In this document: positions 37,301 through 49,453 of the stretch, one piece after another
How the letters are laid out: every line of letters starts with the position of its first letter
Numbering within the stretch: the first letter of the stretch is position 1
DNA from: Hydractinia symbiolongicarpus
Taxonomy: Eukaryota; Cnidaria; Hydrozoa; Anthoathecata; Hydractiniidae
Length of the DNA: 64,000 bases
Assembly: GCF_029227915.1 (NCBI RefSeq)
Contig: NC_079884.1
Location: 25,298,001 to 25,362,000, forward strand
Direction of reading: 5' to 3'
Made by a program: the position numbers and the translations under genes
The notes under the pieces: model-generated
What the model was told of the DNA's origin: nothing
Databases searched by the model: none
The model's input: the letters and a program-made list of their open reading frames with translations, nothing else

Positions 37301-38159
37301 AACTGAATAACATCATTAAAACTCAAGAGGCTCTTCGTAACAATGCTGAAACAGGAGTCAATGCGGTAAGTTAATCCGGGTTTTATTATATATTATATTA
37401 TTATCTGTTAATCTATATCTATTTTACTAATAAAAGTCACGTGATAAACTTGACACTGCGGTGGTGACAATTGCTAAGCAGAACACTTCAAAAAAATGTA
37501 TGGTGTGTGCTGGAAAGCTATTTGGTAATATATCAGCTAATAAAATGTTGGCTGTCGGTATGTTTTACCCATAACCAAGGTTTTAGAGGTAAGCTTACTG
37601 TACCATAGATAGTTAGCTTACTGTATCAGAGATAGTATAGAAATATGTTTGTTATGTATAACGCAAAGTGCTTCAGACATAACGAATATATTAACGCTAT
37701 TAGCGTTCAACATGAAAGTATGATTGATTTTATTGGCGATTTGGTAGCTTAAATGGGAGCTTTTAATGCACTACTAGGACCCCTTCGCAGGACCCTTATT
37801 AGGGACTGAAGATGCTATCCTAGGTAAAAAATAGTAACTGGTTAAATAAAAGAAAACCTTGTGAGAAGTATGCGGATACGGGTGTTTACAGTTTGATTGT
37901 GGTAGCAAGAGTTAAAATTTATAGTGAATATTGTATTATTCAAAGCTAATGTGATTTCTATGTTTAGATCGAAAAATTCAATGTAAAGTACATGTCAACG
38001 CATAGTGAAATTTTGGATAAACTGAATGAAGTTGTGGAATTTCAAAGTCACATATTAAGCAAAGCACAGAGAATAACGAGAAATACAATTTCAAGGCTGG
38101 TGGATAGAACAATGCTTGCGTTTACTGATAAAAATGACGATGTCATGCTAATGGAATAA
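31351..38159 (+). CDS. TRPA-like ankyrin-repeat cation channel, tandem copy 2
   Basis: Ten exons: 31351-31666, 32151-32336, 32414-32608, 33248-33412, 33880-34145, 34389-34640, 35562-36042, 36339-36667, 37198-37365, 37968-38159; 849 residues. Every exon has the same length and phase as in the upstream paralogue except exon 2 (two codons shorter) and exon 10 (one codon shorter), so this is a whole-gene tandem duplication. The domain order is unchanged: acidic N-terminus, ankyrin repeats (HWGRTPLIVASACNHVEMIE), LITHPV linker, six membrane segments and the pore motif IVGDYDYDTL. Divergence is concentrated in exon 1, the first half of exon 2 and the tail. The ATG at 31351 was chosen because its MTTFFRNSVFNGKSE aligns with the start of copy 1; the frame is open upstream but without ATG. 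It appears intact and probably functional, perhaps with a different expression pattern or co-assembling with copy 1. Confidence 0.88.
34519..34661 (+). other. Gene-conversion tract, copy 2 side
   Basis: Partner of 23680-23822; 143 identical bases spanning the end of exon 6, the donor GTAAGATG and the first 21 bases of the intron. Confidence 0.8.
34921..35470 (-). mobile_element. Helitron-like element in intron 6 of TRPA-like copy 2, copy c
   Basis: Begins with CTAG (34921-34924) and a partly paired GTGGAAAAATCCAC hairpin, matching the terminus at 29981. The body has three ACGTCA-type palindromes (GATGACGTCATTAACC at about 35212, GGTGACGTCAGG at about 35317, TTGACGTCAG at about 35393) shared with the 27866 element. 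The far end is not defined, so the right limit is approximate. Confidence 0.5.
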
Positions 38160-38770
38160 TACGTCCATTGATAACATATTCTGTAATGTTTCATACGCAC
38201 TGTAGAGGAGATACACAGTTATATTATCATATGTTTGGCGTGGATCGCGCCGCGACATTTAATACGGTCGGGGGAGGGACAAGTGGTGATAATAGGTTGA
38301 AAGCAAGTATTTTTTTGTTTTTTTTATATGTTTGGGCAATCGACAAATCTATACTCCAAGACCACAGAATTTTGTTTGCTTTTTTTAATTTGAAATATGG
38401 TTTATTAAAAAAAATCATTATCCAGCACAAAAGTGTGAGTAGAGAGGACGACCCATGTTTGGTCTCCTCAGCTCTCTGTTGTCCTTCTTAAGACGTCTAA
38501 ATATTCGAAAAGGTTGGTTTTTGGCAACGTGTATAGTTTAACATATTGCTCCTAACAATATCACCTGACTTAAAAAAGAACCAAGTTATAGCACATGCTC
38601 AGGCCTCGTTTTGTCAGGCTTAGAGTGTGCTTGCAGTACGCTTATTACAGCAAACTGAAATACTTAAAAACATAAACGGTACAGGTTTGACCTTTAAAAG
38701 AACACCCACAAAACTTAAGTACAGTGGTGTTAAGTCTTATTGCGTATAAGGAAGTAGAAAAGTCTGTGTC

Positions 38771-38856
38771 TAATTAAAATACCCATAACATCCGTTATGG
38801 GTATTTTAATTAACGTCCCCAGGGCTCTTTGATTTAATCTTAAAGAGCTCTGGGAC
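38771..38856. repeat. Double hairpin: perfect 19-bp stem plus CGTCCCCAGGG foldback
   Basis: 38771-38789 and 38794-38812 are perfect inverse complements (TAATTAAAATACCCATAAC) around a 4-base loop. Immediately after, CGTCCCCAGGGCTCTTT (38814-38830) pairs with 38842-38856 around an 11-base loop. It lies 0.6 kb after the stop codon of TRPA-like copy 2. The second hairpin belongs to the dispersed AACCTCGTCCCCAGGG family. Confidence 0.75.
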
Positions 38857-40574
38857 GAGAATGCTATAACACAAGAAAATGAGAAGAATTCACTAAGAAT
38901 TATAGTATATTCTTAAAAAATTCCCCTACCTGAGCCAGAATATTCTTTGAAACGTTATGCTTATAAAGAAATTTTTGCGAAGAAAAAATGCGTTTGCAGA
39001 TGTCTAAAAAAGTTCCCGCCTCAATCATTTAACCAATCAGTTATAGTAAATAAGTTTAAAACAAAAGAAGTTAATGCTTGAACGATTTGAATGACTTGAT
39101 GAAATCAACATGAAATTGATTACAAATAAAATCACAACAAAAGTTAAATTAGCATCAAGCTTCGTCAATTCAATAATAGGGGTGGAATACATGAATTATT
39201 CGGTTAGCTGTGGGAATACAATACAATAATAGTATGACTAGCGCTTGACAGGACCAACTCAGCTGAGTACATTCATTTTACGATATTAATTGTCGTATGA
39301 CTTGCTTATAATTTTAAAAAACGTTGTTCTGACGTGAAATTCTGACTTTTTTATATCCACAATGCACTACGCAAGTAAAAACGCATCAGTACGGGCAGGT
39401 TTCCACTGAAACAATGCTGCCTTATCCCGTCGTACTTTGTAATCTGTTTTGTCGCACTTTGTAATTTCTTCGCACTTTGTAATCCTTGCCCTAACGCACT
39501 ATTCTGTCGTTTGACATCGATTCATTCGACCATTTGCTTTTAAGTGAAAATCCGCCTTTCTATACGTTTCTATAGTTTATCCGTGCTACACAGTATAAAA
39601 ATATTGGTTTTTTTGAGATGCACGCTCTGATAAATTTACTGTTTTTTATCCTCTGTTTAAAAATTACTTTACTGTTTTTACTCAAACCAATTGATCTGCC
39701 CAATATGATAGCAAAAAATGAGTGAGCACTTCCCTTTTTATATGATAAAAAAGTGTTAAAAACTCACTTATTTATTTTGAGATTCCTTAAAAGTGCCAAA
39801 AATTGCAACATAATTAGTTTTCAGGACCAGGTACTATAAGAAAAAGTACTACCTGCAATCGAGGTTGTTTTTAGGCCTACTTTTATGCTGTAAATATCTT
39901 ACAACAGTTCTGAAACAAGAGCTTTTTTCTTTTGCTTCGATTGATTCGTGTTATTATATGTAAATTATTTGTTAAGCGCTTTCGGCGAAACGTCTCCTTT
40001 AAAGTTGGAAAATGAAATGTTACGCTCTGAGCGCTCATTCGAATAAATACTATACTAATCACTACTCACACTCACTACTATACTACGAAAACTAAATGCT
40101 TCGTATCTATTTTTAAATACACAGAGTTCAAAACCAGAAAAGGGCAAACTGAAAAAAAGCCCTACGAACAATATTAAGGACCTGTTTTTGCGCGGAATGT
40201 TCTGGCTTTTTTCAGCAAATTTTTGTACAAGATTCCCATTTTCTGCTAGCAAAACCTGTGGTTTAATTCTAATCACGGTATCCGTACATTTGCTGGTGAA
40301 TGTATGCTGGTAAATTTCGAAGTATTTGAAATGTTTACTTTATCTAAATAATATATTGTGCGTTTGGGCTGACCATTTGCTGCTCACACGAACATCGTAT
40401 ATATTTTAGCGCAATTTACTTGGCCTACGCGTCTACAATGGTTGCCACAAGGCTGCTTTCCTGGTGTTTCTAGCCAAGAATTTTAAGCTTCACACAAGAA
40501 TTTTAAATAATAACAGGAAACCAAAGCCGTTTTAACACTCACAGTAAGGCAACAGATAAATATATTTATTGAAA

Positions 40575-40604
40575 ATAAATAAATAAATAAATAAGCATCA
40601 AAGA
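40575..40604 (+). repeat. AAAT microsatellite
   Basis: About seven AAAT/AATA tetramer units in a row. Confidence 0.7.
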
Positions 40605-41860
40605 GTTCGTATAGACGGATACAGCAAATATTGATCGATACGGCGCCCTGATTAAATTTGTTGCTACCTCCGCCGAACTCTCGTTGCATTTTAAACACTC
40701 TCACCCACGGGTGTAAGTGAACAACAGCATGAATGAATCACCAGTAGCGATATACTCCTTTAAGTGACACTTTCAAACAGAGCTATTTGGCGTAATTGAC
40801 ACAAACTTTGATTACATGCAGTAGTAATATTGTGTACCCCTGGACTTCATCCAAGATGACAAGGTCAGTGCAATATGAAATAAAACAAAACTAAAAAACG
40901 CAACAATTCTGGACTGATGTGCTTCTGAACAATGCAGTAAAAAAGTGCTGAGGTCTAGCTGTGTATGCAAGAAGCACCAAGTCGTGACGTCATGGAAGTT
41001 GCGAAGTTAAGAATACACAGTAGTTCTATTTTTTATGCTCTTGTAAATTCAACAGCGACGGGAATACAAAAAACAAATCCGCATTTAAATTTGAAAAAAC
41101 TTATTAAAATAGTCGGCAACCGTAGGATTATTCAAAATTGCATAAATTAACTATTTTTGTCTGTCAGCGAAAGAAATGATTCATTCCGGCTGAAAAAAGA
41201 ATATGCATTTTTAAAATTCGAAAATGGCATTGGTACATGGAATTTAGCGAAGGTTACCGAGACTCCACAATGGCTAGTGACTTAAGTAGTGCGGAGAAGG
41301 TACTGGGTAATCATTTAGTGCAAGCTAACCCCACGATTGAATTCTATCTGAGGTTAATTGGGAAAGCCTTTACAGCAGTCGAGGTAATTTATCAAAACAT
41401 TGAAATGTCAAATCGTACTCATTTCCCAGGGTTTGTTACCTGAAGCCACTTACTTGACAGCTAACAATAACGCCGGCCTCGATGTGGAAAAGGTGACGAC
41501 ACATGGGATCGATGTCTAAGAATAAGTTATATCTTGAAATCTTCAGGAAAAAATCCAGATTTTTTAATGCCACAATGTAATTTTTAAAAAGTGAAGGTAA
41601 TAAAAATGACTTTTGTGAACAAGCTTTCTATGCGGACGCATCATCATAACCAGCGTTTTGCTAATTTATGCATGGCATCACAACCGAAACGTTTCAGTCT
41701 AAATAATACCGCGCCACGTAGGCTAACCTCAATGTCGTTTCCAGAGCTTAGGTCCTCTTTTCTAGATTTTGAAAGAAATGCGATTAGCTTATTCTAGGTA
41801 AGTAACGCCCAAAAGATTGAGGCAATTTTTTTAAATTAATGTGTTATGTTTATATCATGA

Positions 41861-41926
41861 CAAAATCATATATATTGTATAAAAATTCAGGCCTTAATTG
41901 AAATTTTTATGCAATATATGATTTTG
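41861..41926. repeat. Imperfect 26-bp inverted repeat
   Basis: CAAAATCATATATATTGTAT on the left pairs, with few mismatches, with the complement of GCAATATATGATTTTG on the right around a loop of about 15 bases, 200 bp upstream of the RRP15 start. Confidence 0.6.
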
Positions 41927-42129
41927 CGTTAATTTAATCTCGAGATTTAAATATTTTAGACAATTCGCGTTAATTGTATCCATATTAGTTTCATTTGCGT
42001 TTATTTTCCACGGTGCGTTCTTTTAGCAAACAACGTCCTTTTTGGACAAAAGAACCTCGGAACGAGGTTGTCCGAATTTGCTACAAAATTATCGTGGACC
42101 GTGAGAAAATTAAAAAAACAAAAAACAAA

Positions 42130-45100
42130 ATGGCAGCAGAACAACGTGCTCAAGATCCTAACGAAGATGATGGAGGTATTGATGCTGATATCGAGAGTGT
42201 TGATGGTACCGTTAGCCTTATTTATATTTAACTTTTGAACATACTGATGTCGAAAAATGCTAGGAAGAAATTAAGAAAGTGTAGCTAGCTAACAGTCTAA
42301 CATAACATAATCGAAGGTGTCTAACAACGGTTATGTAAAAAGTTAAATCTGCTAAAACTACATACTTGCTTGTCAGAAGTACACCAGGGAAAATAGTATA
42401 CCAGACATAAGAAGAAATCGTTAAGTCACACAAAAAAGATTATTACAAAATTTCCAGTTTCTAATGCATCATACCAAATTAGGTATTTAGTCTATTGCAT
42501 ACAGCAACTCTCCCAATGCGTAAATGGCCGTGCATGATAACAATGCAGTGTTTCGAATTTAAGAATCGAATATATTTTAAACGGTAACGTAACAGATGTA
42601 AACATTGATTTAACTTTGTTAACATTAAGGTTTATTATAACGACATCAACCACTTTGTAGCGTTAAAAACGGTAACAACGGAAAAATTACTTTTTACATT
42701 TTATATAAATTTTTCTCTACGATATACACACTGTATTTTATAAGAATTTTTTTTCGTTTCAGCCTTCATGTTCTTAACTTTCCCTGGTGTACTTGCCCAT
42801 TGCTTTTGAGAAAAAAAGATTCAGTTTGTGAGATATGTAGCTACACAATAAAAAGTTAAATTTCTAATTAAATTTGTGCATCATACAAATTTTTATATTA
42901 ATCAAGCTTAGACATATTCTTAGGATATTCTGACATATTGTTTACAGTATATTCTTACAAAAAAGTTTTTAACTTTCTTGACAAATACTATCCTCGTGGC
43001 CTAAAAATATATAATGCTTCAATAATAATGTTGCTATAGCTATTGGCAAATTCTTTTTATATTTAGAACAAACAATCAAAATTGGACATATTCTTAAGAT
43101 ATTCTTAACTGATCCTGAGTATATTCTTACTAAAAAGAATATGTTCAGGCGCAAGACAAAACATATTTCACCTCATATTTAGGGGAAAGTTTAGCTTTGA
43201 AAGTGTAAACGGCTTAAATATCGTTATTCACCTAAATTCATTTCTTTACCAGATAATCTAAACAACACACCTGTTTTTCTTTCGCTTTCTCAGTAGTAGC
43301 TAGCGTTCTCTGGATAAAAGTCCAATCAGTTTTCAGTCTTTAAATTTTAGATATATTTGCTTCGGCAAATAATTGCCGAAGTAACTTCGCAATTTTTCAA
43401 AATCACTTTGGCAGTCCTTCGGCAGAACAAATGCTGAAGACAATGGTCAAAAGCACTGAAAACCTTCGGCAATTGCCTTGGCAGACTTCGGCACTTTCTT
43501 GGAAACTTTTTAAAATGAAAAAAATATAAATATGATGCCAAGCCTTGACGAGTATCAAACATCAACAAATTCAACTGAGTTAATCCTGATGTTTTTGTTT
43601 TTCTTGAGAACGATAATACAACCTTACTTGGTCACTCCACCATTTTAAACCGCAGGCCGAACTGAATAAAACTACGGGGCTGACATTAAGTTTCTCAACA
43701 CAGTGCAGTGAATTGGTTGAAGGGATCGTGTCTATATTTCTGACCACAACATAAACTTTTTTTATTCTTGCTCGACAAGAACAGTTGCTTTGCAACAACA
43801 GTTTTGTTTTGTATATTTGAGATTCGAATTACAAGTATATTCGAATGCGATACAACCTTGGTCCCAGAACACAAAAATGGAAAACATAGAAGAAACAAAT
43901 AAGCTTTAATCTAACCTTATGATGAGAAAACATTGTTTGAAATAACTTTTTTCAGGATTACTTGGAAAAAGAGACAACATCCTTCGCTTCGGTTTTCTTT
44001 TTTTCAGTTGATAAACTTTATTCTATGAGAAACGGCGCACACATGGTAAATCGGGGGTAAAATATGTTATTCTATCTATAGATGACTTACTATAAGCTTT
44101 GTTTACATTTTTTTCCACAGGCAAAGAGTTTTTCAACCAATCAGATCTTCTAAAAAGAAGTATTAGCCAATTGAATTGCTTTATTTTGCCTGCCAAAAAA
44201 ATAAAAACAAAAAATTTATTAAGATAGCAAGTCATCTATACCGACCAACGGGGCTTTTAAAACAAAAAAAACAAATAGGAACATTTAAAATAAAATAAAA
44301 ATTAGTTTTAATAACATAAAAAAGAGTTTTATTTTTTAAAGTAATAAGAAGAGAGAATTAAATGTTTAAATAATAACCCTCTGATTTGCGTTTTTTTAAC
44401 TTGGTAAATTTTAGCGTAACGCCACATCGTAAGAAAGTGACCCGTGATTTGTGTGACATGGCCTCACTGTGCGCACACACACACAAGGCGTATTAATATA
44501 TAGATAATATATTGCCAACCTAAACTTGTGCAATCAAATCAGTATAAGAAAAATTAGACATGTCTCTTGTACAAGGGTGCTGCCTTGCTGAAAATACCCA
44601 TATATATGGACAGGTAAGCTTTCTTTAAGCAAATTGTATTAAACAAATCGTTTTTTGAGAACTCTCTGTCAACAAACGTTCAACAAAATTTGGCTGTGAT
44701 GCTATCACAGTATATCTTCCATTATTTTTATTGTTAAGGGCCTTGAAATTTTTTTCGGGCCCTTCAGGTTAGCGGGATATTGATTGCAAACCAACATGCA
44801 GATCCCAAGTTTGTTAGCAAAAAATTAAGAGGCCTGGGACGAGCAAAAAAGTGTCATTTCGACAAAAAAAATTATGTTAATCAATTCAGCTTTATAATAT
44901 CTATGCATTGATTAAGTTTGAATGCACACTCCTTAACAGGTCTAAAATTACTGATGAAAGAAAATGTCTAAATTTGCTATTACTGAAATATAACATCATA
45001 ATTCTGCAGCATAATTAAATCTGAAATTCTTTAAATGTGAGTATCTTAAAAACGAAAAGAGCTTTAAAAAAAGCTATTTACCAAGTTATTAAGCTCTATA

Positions 45101-47955
45101 ATATAAGTCCAACATTATTTTATACCTCGGGTTCCCTTTAAGGCTGGATAGTTAAATTTTCTTTTTAATATTTTTTTTTAGGCTTTTCCATGACCAACGA
45201 TTGGGCTTTATTTTTAGGGCTCAAATGACTTTATTTAAAGCGCCTAATCCAAGTCAAGTGCATTTTGCAAAGTCAGACCATTCTGTACACTATGTTGGAT
45301 CACTTCCTTGGTCAAACATTTTGCTAAAGAAAAACACCTTGTAGCTACAGGAAAAAAGTCCTTGTTGGGTATAAAGTAATGATGAAAATAACTGGCAAAC
45401 ACAAATATATATAATGACAATTATGGAATAAATAAACTTTTTCATTCTTTTTTATTTGTTATGTGCAATAAACTAAAAATATGTAAATATGTATATTTTA
45501 GGAGACAATAATGTTAAAAATCACGGTATGGTTGCAATGGGAGATATTATTTCGAAAATTCTGGCCAAACCATTACCGGAATCTGTGGTAGGTTATTTTG
45601 AACATTTCGAATCATTCTGTGAACATTTTGTTCTTTGCTGCTGACAATTTCTAACGAAACTTCAGCATGCTGCTACTGAGATTTCTTCTGTTCTTCAGCC
45701 AGCAATCTTGTCCAAGAGTAAGAAGTCTCAAAAGAGGAAACTGGAAATGAGGGAGGAGCTTTTAATTAAAAAGGTACCAGCTTATCTTCCTACCATTTTA
45801 TAATCCTCATATTTTTATTGCAGTCAATTTTTTTATTGAAATATGGTACAATGCCTATATATGAAATATATTATGAAAATTGTAGGATAAAGCTGAGGAG
45901 CGACTTGAAAAAAGAGAGAAGAACCATGTCTTACCTACACGATCAAACGCACAAAAAGAAGTTCTGCTAAAAAGGATTGCTACAAAAGGAGGTGTGTTTT
46001 CATGATTTTATTCAAAAGTTAAAACGATTGCCTTTAAAAACGCCCGAGATTTTTAGGGTTGTTGTTTATTGGAGCCATTTTTAGCTGAGCGTTAAAGCCA
46101 AAAATTTGTAGAATTCCATTTTTTTACATACCTATTATCATCATAAATTCATTACTAATAAATTTTTGTCTGCTTTACATCAATAATATCTTCATACTCA
46201 TGGTCTATACGTCCAACAAATTAAAGACAATGTCCTCATTTTTAGTAGTAATATAGTAAAATTATTTTCTTTAATTTTAAACTTCCTGAATTAGGAAAAC
46301 TAAAAAAAAACAACTTTTGATTAGGTGTTTATTAAAAATGGGCGTTTATATAGAGATGGGGCGTTTGTTTAAAGCATTTTGGTATAAAAATGATTGTTTT
46401 TTTCAGTTGTTAAATTGTTCAATGCTGTAAGTGCACATCAAAAGCTTGTTTCTGAGAAGATGAAGGAAGCGAAAACAGAGGCTAGAAAGTCGAAAGGTAC
46501 AATTTTTATCTCTGCGAAAATACATCTTCATGAAATTATTAGAGATGACGTAATTTCTAAAATTAATCTTTACAAAATTGAGCCCTTAGCTACAAGATTT
46601 TTAAACTTTTTCTCTACTATTTCTTCTTTTTTTACATAGATGATTGTATTAACTTTTTGTACAATCCATCACAAATATGTTGGCATCAGCATGCAAATTT
46701 TAAATTTACTTTGTGGCATTTAAGGGGGTATAATTCTGTAATGGAAGAAGTAAATTTTTTTCATTCTTTTCAACCTCTCAAACCCTGTCTAGTGGTGCAA
46801 GTTTTCTTTCGAAATTTCATTAGTACATTTAGATGGATTTATATTCTTATATTCTGGTCTTTAATATACCACATTGCAATGTAGTTAGCCCAAAACCATT
46901 CGTAGGTACTTTCTAAAGAACCCATAAGAAAATTTTCGTCTTTCGAAGTGGAGAAACGCGCCACGTATGCTCCGACCTTCGGTTTGTTTTTGTTTCTGCT
47001 AAATTTTGGAGAAATAAAGGGAATGGAAGTCAATAACTTTGATCGACACATTTCGTAGTTGATAAGAATAATTGTTAGCACCAGATATGAGAAAGTTCAA
47101 AGCTACCTTACTTCAATAAGTAGACCTGAAATTGCAAAAAAAACTACAGTTTAAAGTAATTCTTTACAAAAAATATTAAAATGGTCTATTCGCGAAATAA
47201 CGCAAAAAGATCACGAAAATTATTCTTTGTGCAGCTTTTCACCTTTTTGATTTCGCAAAAATTAAAGCCGCTTTCCAAAGGCGATTTTGACCGCAGTTCT
47301 CATTGTTTAACCATGGCCGTCCATAGTTGTGGCTATGTTGTGTATTTTTTTTCTGTTTAGCTGTGGAAACTGTTACGAAGTCAAGTTTTATGGATTTATT
47401 AAAAACTAACAAAGATAAAAAGAAATCAGAAGAGGTAAATTAGACATGTGCATAACTACGTCTATGATTTTTTATTTGACACGTTTTTACGTTTTTGTTA
47501 GAGGGTATTCGTGATTGATAAATGCTTGGTCGAGAATATTGCATTCGTCTGTAGGGCTTTTTTTGCAGTTTTTAAACCCTTGTATTTCCTTTATCTTTTG
47601 TCAAAAGTGCAAGACCCTTATTATATTGATGAATATTTTACGTTCTTCACAGTAAATGCAACAGGTTAATAATTCGCTGACTATACTGACTGCTGACTTC
47701 ATTAAAATTCCCAAAACTTATATTTTCTCATTTACGAAAAAGAAAACTAACAAAGCCTCCCAAGGCAATAAAAAGCTACTAATTTTTTTTTATATGTAGG
47801 AAAATAGCAAGGAAAACGACAAGCAAAATAAGAAATGGGACGTATTGCGTGATGACTTCATGTTGGGTGCATCTATGAAGGACTGGGACAGAACGAACGA
47901 AAATGAAGTGCGAGAAGAGAAAGAAGCTTCTGATAGCGAAGATACTTCAGAATAG
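42130..47955 (+). CDS. RRP15: RRP15 ribosomal RNA-processing protein
   Basis: Nucleolar factor for maturation of the large-subunit pre-rRNA and 60S particle. Seven exons: 42130-42205, 45502-45587, 45699-45773, 45886-45991, 46407-46496, 47361-47434, 47800-47955; 220 residues, phases agree. Family marks in order: acidic N-terminus (NEDDGGIDADIESVD), MGDIISKILAKPLPES matching the AMAKVLNKK region, a basic coiled stretch (KKSQKRKLEMREEL), RIATKGVVKLFNAVSAHQK (human RIATRGVVQLFNAVQKHQK), and the C-terminal WDVLRDDFMLGASMKDWD followed by an acidic tail. The first ATG of the open 5' frame was used. Intron 1 is large (3.3 kb) and carries repeats, including a TTCGGCA-rich patch and a TTAA-flanked MITE. 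Shorter than the vertebrate protein, mainly at the N-terminus. It converges with the Cav2 gene. Confidence 0.95.
43357..43497. repeat. TTCGGCA-rich patch in RRP15 intron 1
   Basis: The heptamer TTCGGCA or its complement TGCCGAA occurs five to six times with variants (CTTTGGCAG, CCTTGGCAG) in 140 bases, including the inverted pair TTCGGCAAATAATTGCCGAA. Short degenerate repeat, origin unknown. Confidence 0.5.
44815..45137 (+). mobile_element. TTAA-flanked MITE, copy 2, left end missing
   Basis: The interior aligns with 8805-9050. The right terminus is the inverse complement of the left terminus of the copy at 8680 over about 48 bases with two differences, and is followed by TTAA (45138-45141). 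Taken together the two half-copies define a MITE with long inverted repeats starting AGGGAACCCGAGGTATAAAA. Confidence 0.65.
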
Positions 47956-49453
47956 ATTGCATTTATTCAATTAAGAGTAATCGCAAAAAGGAAGGATGCA
48001 ACAATTTTGGTTGTGGAGTTTGAATAATAACTCTATGGTTTGAAGAAGTATTGCTCTTCACGTAACCTTGAGGAGAGAAAAAGTGTCACAAGAAATCCAT
48101 CTATCTCACTCAAAGAATATGGAAAAACTGTTAAAACGAGGCTCCTGTAGTGCTTGTTGAAAGAGAACAGTTCAAGTCAGTGTTATATGTTATAGTGTGG
48201 ATAACATGTAAGAAGTTAAAATATAACTGAAGTAGGGAAATTGACCTGTCTTAGGGTATTTGTGATGTCATTTCTGATCCCGGGACTTCATTTCAAATCC
48301 CCGTGACGTCCTTACATTGAAGGAGTTAAGACATTCTATAATTATACCAATTTCGTCGCTTAAGCATTTTTTTTTAATTTGGATTTATGACCCCCGGGTA
48401 CATTTTGTCCCTCCCCCCAATACACTGGCCAAGAAAGTTCAGGTTTACTATGGTTAAATAAGTATACTGTACGCATATTTTGCCTGTAAACTCTTATTTT
48501 CTTCAGGAAACATGTGAACAAGTCGGACAATAAACCCGTGAATTTATTTAATGGGCATTTTGGGAATAAGATATCAATTCACAAAATTCGCAAAAATTTC
48601 TGTCACCGAAATACTTTTCAGTGTCAGTATTTACTTAGTTAATCCAGACCTCTTCCCATGCTAAAATTCCAAAATTTTTTAAATAGTGCTCGTTAAAAAG
48701 CGCCGAGTAAGAAATTCACGTATCTTTTTTATCCCTTACTGCCGAAAAGCTAGCTGCCACAGTCACATCCTTTTACTTGCGTGAAGATCCATAATGGTTA
48801 CCACAATTATAAAATGGTCTAATTCATGATATATGGCTTGTCAGTAAACTTAAACAGGACAGCTCTATTAAATCTTAAGTTGAGCATGCAGATCGATTGT
48901 ACCTTTTATGAACCAGCATTGGCGCCAACAAAAGCCTCATACCATATTGTCATCGTATTTGGATAAAATGAACAAATGTACAGTTATACGTTAGTACATT
49001 GAGTTTTTGTTGTCACGAGAATACTGTCGCGCAAGAAACTTCTCGATTAGAACAGGACAAAAAAAAATTTAAAATTTGATATCTGATTTTTTTTCTGTAA
49101 AAATATGTCCCGCTCAAGTAAAAACAAAATTTTTCTTATATGAAAGTTAAATAAGCCAACAATTATTCCACTGTTTTTAGCGTTCACAAAAACACTTCCT
49201 AAAGTGCTGCCACTTTTTGGTTCTAACAGATGCACCTTGGTAAGTTTGTCTGTTAAGATTGCAATTTTGTCGTGAATATAGTCACTAATTTTCGACATTC
49301 ACACATTTTCAGATAATGCTGTTATATATAACGTATGACATGTAACTTCTTTTTGTGTTTGTGTGTGAAAATGCACGTTGATAAATAGATCTGTCAAACG
49401 ACCTGCAGAAAGTTCAATTTTTCCAATAAAAAACCTCTTTTTCTTTGAGATTC
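47956..49453. other. Convergent 3' region between RRP15 and Cav2
   Basis: Both genes end into this 1.5-kb interval. An AATAAA hexamer near 48529 could serve RRP15. No coding exon is seen. Confidence 0.5.

Larger units (their letters stand above)
38160..42129. other. Spacer between TRPA-like copy 2 and RRP15
   Basis: No gene is firmly supported. Visible items are a perfect hairpin followed by a second inverted repeat (38771-38856), an inverse copy of the TTTGTAATC repeat (39431-39485), an AAAT run (40575-40604) and an inverted repeat at 41861-41926. The open segment 41270-41383 (MASDLSSAEKVLGNHLVQA, ending GAG|GTAATT) looks exon-like but no joining exon or family was found. Confidence 0.45.

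Noticed and set aside
41591-41797. 68-codon ORF ending just before a GTAAGT
   Set aside because: The stop codon lies immediately before the donor-like site, so it cannot be a coding exon in that frame. At most it could be an untranslated exon.
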